From: Pyrenochaeta sp. MPI-SDFR-AT-0127
Taxonomy: Eukaryota > Ascomycota > Dothideomycetes > Pleosporales > Cucurbitariaceae
DNA: 64,000 bases
Direction: 5' to 3'
NCBI GenBank assembly: GCA_020747015.1
Contig: JAGTJM010000024.1
Location: 310,001 to 374,000, forward strand
This document shows, in pieces, positions 23,949-32,859 of this stretch. Positions within the stretch are counted from its first letter, which is position 1. Each line of letters begins with the position of its first letter. Under the pieces are notes generated by a model, which was given only the letters and a program-made list of their open reading frames with translations, did not search any database and was not told the DNA's origin. The position numbers and the translations under genes were made by a program.

Positions 23949-26015
23949 ATGGCCGGTAGCGCTTGCCTGGAACTGGATGGCATACAAGAGCGGCGTTTAT
24001 TTGATGGAAAGCCTGTCCCGCTATGTTCCCGTTGCGCGGACCTTGATATCAATCAGCTGTGGTCATCTACTGGCCCAAAGATTGCCCTGGGCAGTGTTGC
24101 AGATTGGAATCTCGAATCATGTGTGTTTTGCAAGTTTCTTGGTGACGTTCTGTCGCCAATTATAGGGACCCACCGTCACGAACAACACAAGAAGAACGCG
24201 AAGTCCGAGAAACAGTCTTCTCGATCGTATTATCTTTACTCTATGAAAACTAGGAGAGCGTCCATGCGATTACTTCAGATTCTAGAGCCCAGGATCATAG
24301 TATTATCACACTCTGAGCACGGCCCTCCACCCAATGGCGTACCGTTTATCGCCGTCCATCCCACAAAACCACCATTCTGGTTGCGAGAAATCGGCCCACT
24401 CATTGATTTTGAACAACCGAAAGAGTGGTTACGTAAATGCACTCAACTACACGCTGGCCACTGCAGCCGGGATCAACACAATGATATAGCTGGTCTCAGG
24501 CTGATCGACTGCAGAACGGGAGAGGTGACCAAGGCCAAAGCAACTGACGTTTACGTTGCTCTTAGTTATGTATGGGGTCGTGGCGACGCTTTGAGGCAAC
24601 AATCTTCGGTATACCCACAAACTATACTAGATGCAATCACAGTCACCCAAAACTTGGGATATACCCGGCTGTGGGTCGACAAGTATTGTATAGATCAGGA
24701 AGACCAGCTTGAGTGCAACAAGCAGCTGCAGCAAATGGACGCTATATATCAACAGGCTGTGGTCACTCTTATTGCAGCTGCAGGGACAGATGCAGATTAT
24801 GGCCTTCCAGGCGTTACTAAACGCTTTCGTCCGCCGAATCTTTCAGTAAAGGTTCATCAGCAGTCCTTATCAGCTATACGTGGCACGCCTGACCTTTATT
24901 CTGATGAATACAAGTGGACTTCAAGGGCGTGGACATTTCAAGAGGGATTACTCTCGACAAGGCGGCTAGTTTTTACCGATGACCAGTTGTACTTCGAGTG
25001 CCAAGGTTTCTATTGCATTGAGATGCTTGACATACCGATGGAATTGTGGGAGAAAATGCACCACCGTGAAAAGCCATACCTACATTCTCTTTATCGTATA
25101 GCTCCACACATGGGAATATTCCCACTCGATGGCTGTGGCGTGGATCCATGGGATATCTATAAGCGGATCAATGAGTACTCGAAAAGATCGTTGACGTTCC
25201 CAAACGATATCCTCCGGGGAATGCTTGGTATATTCCGAGCTTTCGAGAGGGGAGAGAAACGTTCCGGTTTGCATCACTTATATGGCACCCCATTTCCCAA
25301 GATGGCTTTGTCCTCGCCAAACAAATCAACATCAGAGGCTGGTTCTAAGCGCGTGTTGCCTACATTCTCGGAGAGCCTTCGATGGACCTTAGAAGTCCCC
25401 TCAAAGCGCCGCGAAGGATTTCCAAGTTGGTCGTGGACAGGCTGGTTCGGAACGATCGAATGGCCGCCCGAATACACGGGCTCTAACCGTCTTGGTCGGA
25501 CCCCTCGCAGAATGGAACGCCCGCGAGATCCAAAGGTAAACGAAAATGCGATTCGAGTATCAGTAGGGCTTCGCGACGATACCAGAGTCAGTTGGGAAAG
25601 TTTTCAAACGCGCTACCGTGACCTTCTCGATCGTGACCAGCTGAGTGGTATCGTCTACCTTGAGGCATATACGACTCCAGCAGTATATTCACATGATGGT
25701 GGGAATTACAGCATGAGCTTGAGCGTTCACGACGAAGACGGGCAGTCCATCACCCTACTAGCGAAAAGGACTACAGAACACAATTTCAAGCCACTAGACA
25801 CATTCCTTGCGATTCATTTTTACCGCACAGCCTCTGGAAGCCACCAGAGGCGGAATCTGACGGCAGCAGAATTACGCGCAGCAGTGGTGGTAAGCCAACA
25901 TGTCCTGATTGTTCGGAGCATGGGAAGCCACTGGGAACGCGTCGCATACGGAACGTATGAGATCGACCCTAACGTGGATTTAGTTCGCACATGGCAGTGT
26001 CTACGGTTGGGTTGA
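23949..26015 (+). CDS. HET-domain protein
   Basis: Intronless 688-aa protein with the heterokaryon-incompatibility (HET) domain, a TIR-like signalling module used in fungal non-self recognition and cell death. An N-terminal Cys-rich segment (CSRCADLDINQLW, CVFCKFLG) is typical of fungal HET proteins. The HET core runs from YVALSYVWGRGDA through YTRLWVDKYCIDQED and IYQQAVVTLIAAAGTDADYG to the end of the block at YKWTSRAWTFQEGLLSTRR and VFTDDQLYFECQG. The C-terminal part carries WSWTGWFGTIEWP and then variable sequence with no recognised domain. No NACHT, STAND or repeat region is present, so it is of the short HET class without a linked sensor. Its partner, if any, is not visible. It is one of three HET genes here. 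Confidence 0.93.
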   Translation: MAGSACLELDGIQERRLFDGKPVPLCSRCADLDINQLWSSTGPKIALGSVADWNLESCVFCKFLGDVLSPIIGTHRHEQHKKNAKSEKQSSRSYYLYSMKTRRASMRLLQILEPRIIVLSHSEHGPPPNGVPFIAVHPTKPPFWLREIGPLIDFEQPKEWLRKCTQLHAGHCSRDQHNDIAGLRLIDCRTGEVTKAKATDVYVALSYVWGRGDALRQQSSVYPQTILDAITVTQNLGYTRLWVDKYCIDQEDQLECNKQLQQMDAIYQQAVVTLIAAAGTDADYGLPGVTKRFRPPNLSVKVHQQSLSAIRGTPDLYSDEYKWTSRAWTFQEGLLSTRRLVFTDDQLYFECQGFYCIEMLDIPMELWEKMHHREKPYLHSLYRIAPHMGIFPLDGCGVDPWDIYKRINEYSKRSLTFPNDILRGMLGIFRAFERGEKRSGLHHLYGTPFPKMALSSPNKSTSEAGSKRVLPTFSESLRWTLEVPSKRREGFPSWSWTGWFGTIEWPPEYTGSNRLGRTPRRMERPRDPKVNENAIRVSVGLRDDTRVSWESFQTRYRDLLDRDQLSGIVYLEAYTTPAVYSHDGGNYSMSLSVHDEDGQSITLLAKRTTEHNFKPLDTFLAIHFYRTASGSHQRRNLTAAELRAAVVVSQHVLIVRSMGSHWERVAYGTYEIDPNVDLVRTWQCLRLG

Positions 26016-27455
26016 CAGAAGCATACTAGTTTCGCAGAATTTTCAATCTCTGTACTCCTTAGATGTTAGCCAACTGATGAGAACTACTCGGAAGTCATTT
26101 TTGCGTTACACAAGATGATTATTCACAAAAAAATTCAAGCTCAGGTAGCAGGCAACCGCTGTATTGGTCTAGTGCAGGTGGGTTGTTGCGCAGTACTACC
26201 CTTTTCTCATACCGTAGCATGTAATATGTAAGTGTTGCCCTTGTGATGGTGTGTTTCACGTAGGATGGGATGGCCATTGGCTAGACTGAGAGAGACTGGC
26301 TGTGAGGCTCGACTGAGGCACTGCAGCAGCTAAAACTATATGTGGGATGCCCCACTTAGCGAACCATGGCACAGCCTCCACTTGCTGCGGAACTGCTGTT
26401 GCAGGACCTCAACTCAGCCAGTCAGCACTCCCACCTGGAATAGTCCCTTGGCATCTGACATCCTGCAGTTCGTATCTGTGCGCAGTCGACAGGGCTCGAA
26501 GCTGACTTTGCCTTGTTAGCGCCATGGACCCAGGAGCATATGAGGCCGCAATTCGCTTCCCTTTGTTCTGATCTCTTACCGTCCAGAGTCAACATTCATG
26601 TTTTACAACCGTATCATTGACAGCAGCCTTCCTAAAATATTAAACGGCCCTTCCCCTCTGCCTTTAGTTCTCCAGTGACGGCATGGAGTATTATTGGACA
26701 AAGGAATGGACGATACGTAATGGTGTTATAAGTGATGGCTGGAAGGGTGAAAAGGACGATGGTGAATTGGTGAATTTCTGTGAGTTATGTATGTCGCTGT
26801 TATTGTGGCAGATAAATGTTAGAGAGGCAATAGTACAGTTGCGCAATTTATTTAGATCGCCTGTTTTACTGGTGATGAGTGTTCTGACTTCCTCCATTTT
26901 ACACTGTGTGGTTTCCCTTCAGCGCCTCCGTATTCGGAAGCCCATGAGCACTGCAAGCATCTTCTGCAATTTTGATAACATCAAGGTTTGCCCATCTAGC
27001 TCTACTACTGCGCACGAGCTGGTTATCCATCTATTGACGCAGACAAAGGTTCATACTACTTTGCTAAAACGAGAAACAGTAGGCCATACTATCGAACCCT
27101 ATAATCAACTTATTCGCACCCTGATACGGCATCGCCAAATCTTCAGCAGCGTCATACAATCCCGCCATATGTACCTGTTGAACCAGCATCACCCTCTACC
27201 ACAAACTGACTCCTGCCTACAGCATGCATCCAATCTGAATAGCCCCATGTCACTCTATCCAATCACACTTCGGGCCGAGAAATTGACTTTTGTAGGGTAG
27301 TGGCTGTTGATAGGCGACTCCGAGCAGTGCAATGGACGTGCTTATAATCATAGCTCATGTATACCTGTGCAGAAATCACACTCCTTTCTACGGATCCCTT
27401 CAAGGTATGTAAAGTAGATCGATAGCGTACTTGAGATCTATATCTGATGATTTTG

Positions 27456-27485
27456 CATAGTGTTGCGATACATAGTGTTGCGATA
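27456..27485. repeat. Tandem duplication of a 15-bp unit
   Basis: Two exact adjacent copies of CATAGTGTTGCGATA in the gene-poor region. It is probably a replication-slippage product; no role is apparent. Confidence 0.8.
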
Positions 27486-30155
27486 TGCTGGCAGTGCGGA
27501 TAGATGCATTCTAAGGACAGTGTTGTTTCCAGGGGTTGGTGAAAACTGCGGGACTAAGGAAAGAGAGCAGTAGCAGTGAACGCGACAGAGATAGCAGGCT
27601 TGATTCTGTTGTGAAGTTGAGTGCAGATTGTGCCACGTAGTTGCCGAGACGCTGCAGTAGCTGTTGATTCAGGATGAGTACATCCCGGCACCACTTAGTG
27701 TGGCATTTCCTTGAACATTAACAAGAAGTCGGTAATAAAACCCAATCTTGAGGAAATCTCTTAAGGCAGTTGTGCTAGCTCAGTTGATTCAAATTTGTTT
27801 GATTTGTTGTTTGTGTTTCCGCTCCCAGCTTAGTGGAGTGAGGTTGGGATCGAATATCGCATAGTCTGTACTTGATTGATTTAACTGTTGATACCTTTTT
27901 GGGAATATTGCTTGGAATTAGTAGAGGACATGACATGCAAAAGGCTAAATTGTCTGCTGGAGCGTCTCCTCATGAGGAATAAACTGGTTTCTTTCTCGTA
28001 TATCGCCAAGTGTTGATGGAAGAACGGATATGTTGCACTTCAACTTTAGTATTTATGCCCTTCAGGTCACCTATATAAGCTTATTTTTTCTTTTGGCTTC
28101 GGTCTCGGCGATTTTTAGACACTCGTTATATTGTAGCCTGGTAGGGTTGAACAGCAACCTCGCAATATCTCAAAAGCATTTGTCTTTGTAGCGCGTGTAA
28201 GAAATTTATCAAATTATTGATGATCCACAAAACAGTACTAAAGGCAAACGATTGCTCTGTTTGGGACACTGGGGATCTGGTTGTACACTAACGACATTGT
28301 TCTGCCTTGTTCCTTATGGGGCCAGAATTTTTATCGGAAACGGCGGTTCAACACGCCATGGCTACAACAGCGCCCACCCGTCGCAAACTTATCAAGATGT
28401 GTCCTCTTAGTATAAACACAAGATGGCGTGCGAGAAATGACGCGTATGTTGAGCCTCATCGAAAGCGGCGCACCGCAGTCGCGGCCGCGTTATTCTGGGG
28501 CTATGCAGAATTGAATAATGGGGCCAAGAAAAAGGCAGAAGGTTTGGGAGGCTTAACTAATGCACATCACTACCGGAAAAGGCTTATAATATGCTAAATT
28601 TCAGCGCTTGAGCGAGAGGCACAGTGGGTGGGTGAAACTGATCAGGTTCTTGCACAGCCCGGATGCCGCTTACGGCCAAGCTCGTTTTGCGGCCGACCCC
28701 AGAATTAGGTGTGCAAGGGCCACAGAGCTGAACTCGAACCTACTTAACACTGTAGTCGCCAGCACAAGAAAATTATATACACTTTTTTGACAACCCTTTA
28801 GCCTGGCTCTCGAACCTACAAGTCATCATTCGTGTTGATTCCAGGTTTTCTACTTTTCTCGGCCTTTCTCAAGTTCCCTACTCATCATCATCCTCATTCC
28901 ACAGTATTACAACTTTTGTAAACATGGATCTGCTTACTGAGAATTTTGCACATCTGAAGTGTTACTGCTGTCAGTGGAAACTAGAGGACCGAGAAACTGG
29001 TTTGCGTAAGGTTGTAGCCTGACCAACCCATCATCGACGGCCCAGGCTCACCAACGTTAAAACCACACACCTTTCTACGATGCTCCTCAGAGTACGTTTG
29101 AAGTCCTCTCTTGAGTTCTGAGCTGACAAGTCTTCCATAGCAATTTATAGTTGGGGGTAGTCCAAGAAGTAGCAAGCAAATAGCTCGTTGTCTTCTGTTA
29201 ACTTTCTGCGACCGTGGTTGAGCACCTCAGCTCCAGCGAATGACATACAAATGGTAGCGCCTACTATGTCGTCACGGTTTGCACCACCGTCCAATACTGT
29301 TAGAGATGTTAGTATCTAATCTGCCGTGGAGATGTGGAGCACGTTTGCCACCACCTGGCCTTGCTCATAACTGTTCCGCATCTATCACCACTAGCAATAC
29401 AGGGTTCAGATTCAACATCTCAAGAAGTATTGACGACACCAACTATATTTTCCTGGTTCTTTTATATTATAGTATTTGACGTATATCACGCTGGGAGTAA
29501 ATTACTATTTAGTTCTCTAAAGATTTGGCGGTCAGGATGTAGATAATCGTAGAAACCATGAACATACTTCCGCCATGAAGCCTTTTATCGGCCATTCGTT
29601 CGCTATTTCATAATGACCCGAACTTGCTAAGCGTCCGTGTAGCATGTTCTGTGATACCGACCTAGACTCCATGCAACCCTAGGTCTAGCTTTTAGCAAGA
29701 TTGTTGTGATCATGGCGTGCTCCGCGCCACATTAATGGTATATGCAGGTTCTCCCTAAGAGTCGAAGTAGTTTGTCAAATAGAATCTTCTTGAAGTTTTG
29801 TTATCTTTCCAGAAAAGAGAGACATAGGAGCGTTCCTACAGAAAGCAAGATTACAGAGAGGTTTACAGGGCAAGTATCCCACGAAAGACTCTGCTGACTA
29901 ACTAAGGAAGTCGTGGATGGTCAGTTGCGCTCAATATTACTAGGAACTCTAGTAGTAGACGCAGTCGCGCCTAGAGATGATGCAACAAATGACGAGGTCC
30001 AAGGATGACTAAGGCTGGGTAGTATGCTAGCAACATGAACAGAACGGCTGCTAGGCAACCCAGAGAACAATGTTGGGTTCAGAAGGTCCTCCTTGTTCGC
30101 TCAGAACATCGCCTCGGGAACCTAACCCATTCTGCGACAAGCGCTGCCATGCTTG

Positions 30156-30420
30156 CATCCCATTCTGACTTGCACCACTTAGCGTGCCGCGGGGTACCCC
30201 TGGGTCCCTTTTTCAGAGAAACTAGCATCCCACATCCCACATCCCACCCTTGCTAATGTCTAACACGACAAACGCGTCATACTTCTTGGTGAGGTAAAGC
30301 TGCATGTGAAAAATCCTTGACTCGAATGGGCCCCGTGTCCTGTTCAAAAGTATGGCCCCAGCTTGGTTCAGCTTGGTTTCCGGCCCATGGGTGTTGTCCA
30401 ACGGAGCATTGGTGGGATGT
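30156..30420. promoter_or_regulatory. GH31 promoter with CATCCCA elements
   Basis: Upstream of the GH31 start are a single CATCCCA (30156-30162), three perfect tandem CATCCCA units followed by CC (30226-30248), and a reverse-orientation ACATCCCACC at 30420-30411. The tandem array begins about 287 bp upstream of the ATG. The same element occurs as a tandem pair about 290 bp upstream of the transcription factor at 35739 and four times between the GH39-like gene and the sugar transporter. Confidence 0.65.
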
Positions 30421-30512
30421 ATTTTCCAGGTCCTAGTGGTGCTCATCATGAGCTAGTAAAGATTCAGGGGGTGATATGCCACAGACAGCTGTCATGGCGT
30501 ATAGATTATTAA

Positions 30513-32597
30513 ATGGGCCCATGCCTACGATGCGTTTTACGTTTCCTGCACTCATTGCTCTTTCTTTGCTTTGCCTTACCACCACAGGATCAAAGGGCTG
30601 GCTTCCTCACACTGGACACTATGTTGGCTACGGAGGACAACAAACTCGTATTTCAATACGATGATCATATCGTGTGGCTTGAACCATGGGGTGAAAATGC
30701 TCTTCGCGTCCGAGCCACTAAGCTTTCATCCATGCCCACCAACGATTGGGCACTCTCTGAGCCATTGAAGTCCAATACTACAGCAGTCTCAATCCAAACG
30801 CCTCCACGAGATGCAGCGACCATTAGCAACGGCAATATTACCGCAACAGTATCTCAGCGGGGCAAAATCACGATGTTCAATTCCTCTGGAAAAAAGCTCC
30901 TAGAGGAGTATGCACGCAATCGCTTGGATCTGTCGGACCCGAAATGCAGCGCGTTAGAGATTGAAGCACGCCAGCTCCAAGGAATTCCTGGAGGCGGAGA
31001 CTTTCATGCTACACTCAGGTTAGAGTCTCTTGACGCCAACGAGAAGCTGTACGGAATGGGCCAGTACCAGCAACCTTACTTGAACTTGAAAGGTACAGAC
31101 GTCGAATTAGCGCATCGCAACTCCCAGGCCAGCGTGCCTTTTATGGTATCCTCGTTGGACTATGGTTTTCTCTGGAACAACCCCGCAATCGGCCGTGCTG
31201 TCCTAGGGAAGAATGTGATGAGCTTCGAGAGCTATTCCGCCAAGGTCATTGACTACTGGATAGTTGCAGGGGACAAGCCAGCAGACATTGTTCAAGCCTA
31301 CGCGCAGGTCACAGGACACGTCCCTATGATGCCGGAGTATGGACTCGGATTCTGGCAATGCAAGTTACGCTATGAGACCCAGGACCAGCTTCTTTCTGTT
31401 GCGAGAGAGTATAGAAAGCGTAACATTCCGCTTGATCTTATTGTGATAGACTTTTTCCATTGGAAGTCGCAGGGTGACTGGAGCTTTGATCCTGAATACT
31501 GGCCAGACCCAGCTGCCATGGTCAAGGAGCTCAAGGATTTGAAAATCGAATTGATGGTATCCATTTGGCCAACCGTCGCCCCGACATCGGAGAACTGGGA
31601 CGAAATGCTTGAGAAGGGCCTACTAATTCGTCACGATCGAGGCGTCCGCGTTGCAATGCAATGTGGGGGTGACTCTACTAACTTTGATGCAACAAATCCT
31701 GCCAGCCGCAAGTTTATCTGGAGCAAGGCAAAGAAGAATTATTATGATTATGGTATCAAGGTATTCTGGCTTGATGAAGCCGAGCCAGAATACTCAATTT
31801 ACGATTTCGACATCTATCGATATCATGCTGGCAGTAACATGCAGATCGGCAACACATATCCTAAGGAGTATGCACGCGCTTTCTTTGAGGGCATGCAGAA
31901 TGAAGGACAAGAAAATATCGTGAATCTTCTGAGGTGCGCGTGGGCTGGCAGCCAAAAGTACGGTGCGCTTGTCTGGAGTGGTGATATCGCTTCGTCATGG
32001 GACTCATTTCGCAATCAACTCGCCGCCGGTCTGAATATGGGTATGGCAGGTATTCCCTGGTGGACAACGGATATTGGTGGTTTCCATGGTGGATGCCCAG
32101 ACGATCCAAAGTTTCGTGAGTTGTTCACCAGATGGTTCCAATGGGGGACGTTCTGTCCGGTAATGAGGCTCCATGGCGATCGAGAGCCAAAACCGCCTGG
32201 GAATCCGACCGCTTCTGGAGCTGCGAATGAGGTCTGGAGCTACGGGGAGGAGGTATATAAAGTGTGCACGAAGTATATTGGGATCCGGGAACAATTACGG
32301 GATTACATACGAACCTTGATGAAGGAGGCTCACGAGAAAGGATCGCCAGTTATACGAATGATGTGTTACGAGTTCCCGCAGGACAAGAAAGCATGGGAAG
32401 TTGAACATCAATATATGTTCGGGCCAACGTATCTTGTCGCACCAGTCCTGGAGGCTGGGCTGAAACGAAGATCTGTTTACCTTCCGGCTGGCTCGAGATG
32501 GCGGTCGTGGGATGGAGCAGTCACTTGGGACGGTCAGCAGGAGGTTGAGGTCGATTGTCCAATTGAGGAAATGCCTGTGTTTGTTCGTGTGAACTGA
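30513..32597 (+). CDS. GH31 alpha-xylosidase/alpha-glucosidase-like
   Basis: Intronless 694-aa family 31 glycoside hydrolase, with the pattern of bacterial-type alpha-xylosidases. The N-terminal beta-sandwich shows EPWGENALRVRATKL. The catalytic barrel has MPEYGLGFWQCKLRYETQ, then IPLDLIVIDFFHWKSQGDWS. The nucleophile Asp is in KVFWLDEAEPEY and the acid/base Asp in LVWSGDIASSWDSF. WWTTDIGGFHGG and FQWGTFCPVMRLHGD complete the active site. The protein ends soon after EEMPVFVR, so the distal beta domain common in this family is missing or very short. The first 35 residues include a hydrophobic run (LRFLHSLLFLCFALPP) that could be a signal peptide; the alternative start is Met 37 (30621). Likely substrates are alpha-xylosides from xyloglucan, or alpha-glucosides. 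It is convergent with the transcription factor gene. Confidence 0.9.
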   Translation: MGPCLRCVLRFLHSLLFLCFALPPQDQRAGFLTLDTMLATEDNKLVFQYDDHIVWLEPWGENALRVRATKLSSMPTNDWALSEPLKSNTTAVSIQTPPRDAATISNGNITATVSQRGKITMFNSSGKKLLEEYARNRLDLSDPKCSALEIEARQLQGIPGGGDFHATLRLESLDANEKLYGMGQYQQPYLNLKGTDVELAHRNSQASVPFMVSSLDYGFLWNNPAIGRAVLGKNVMSFESYSAKVIDYWIVAGDKPADIVQAYAQVTGHVPMMPEYGLGFWQCKLRYETQDQLLSVAREYRKRNIPLDLIVIDFFHWKSQGDWSFDPEYWPDPAAMVKELKDLKIELMVSIWPTVAPTSENWDEMLEKGLLIRHDRGVRVAMQCGGDSTNFDATNPASRKFIWSKAKKNYYDYGIKVFWLDEAEPEYSIYDFDIYRYHAGSNMQIGNTYPKEYARAFFEGMQNEGQENIVNLLRCAWAGSQKYGALVWSGDIASSWDSFRNQLAAGLNMGMAGIPWWTTDIGGFHGGCPDDPKFRELFTRWFQWGTFCPVMRLHGDREPKPPGNPTASGAANEVWSYGEEVYKVCTKYIGIREQLRDYIRTLMKEAHEKGSPVIRMMCYEFPQDKKAWEVEHQYMFGPTYLVAPVLEAGLKRRSVYLPAGSRWRSWDGAVTWDGQQEVEVDCPIEEMPVFVRVN

Positions 32598-32859
32598 AAT
32601 GGAACAGAGGTCACAGTTGCACGAAGCTCTGGGGTTGTGCGCCTCAAGATAGGCAATGCAGAAATGATCTCAGCTTGCGCTTGTTCTTAACTCTGCATAC
32701 AAGGTCGCAACTCGGAAACACAGTCTTAAGATAGTAATTCTACCTTATTCAATGTTAATCGCTTTAGTACATTGCAATGAATACCCACGGGTAATCTCAG
32801 TATGCTAGTTGTCTACAGATAATTGAAACCATACGTAATGGGTAGAGTAAGACTGTGTA

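Larger units (their letters stand above)
26016..30512. other. Gene-poor region of 4.5 kb
   Basis: No gene could be supported. Open frames at 26683-27300 (205 codons) and 28307-28597 (96 codons) lack domain pattern. A CT-rich leader-like stretch at 28850-28920 precedes a short frame starting ATG at 28924 with CYCCQWKLEDRETGL; a small spliced gene there is possible but the exon structure could not be resolved. A tandem 15-bp duplication lies at 27456-27485. The last 400 bp is the GH31 promoter with CATCCCA elements (separate entry). The region may contain decayed mobile DNA, but I see no transposase remnant. Confidence 0.4.

Noticed and set aside
26683..27300. 205-codon open frame in the gene-poor region
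   Set aside because: No domain pattern, no CT-rich leader of the usual kind and no supported introns; likely chance.
28720..28830. Two GGTTCGAG-like sites resembling tRNA B boxes
   Set aside because: No matching A box, acceptor stem or T stem could be built.
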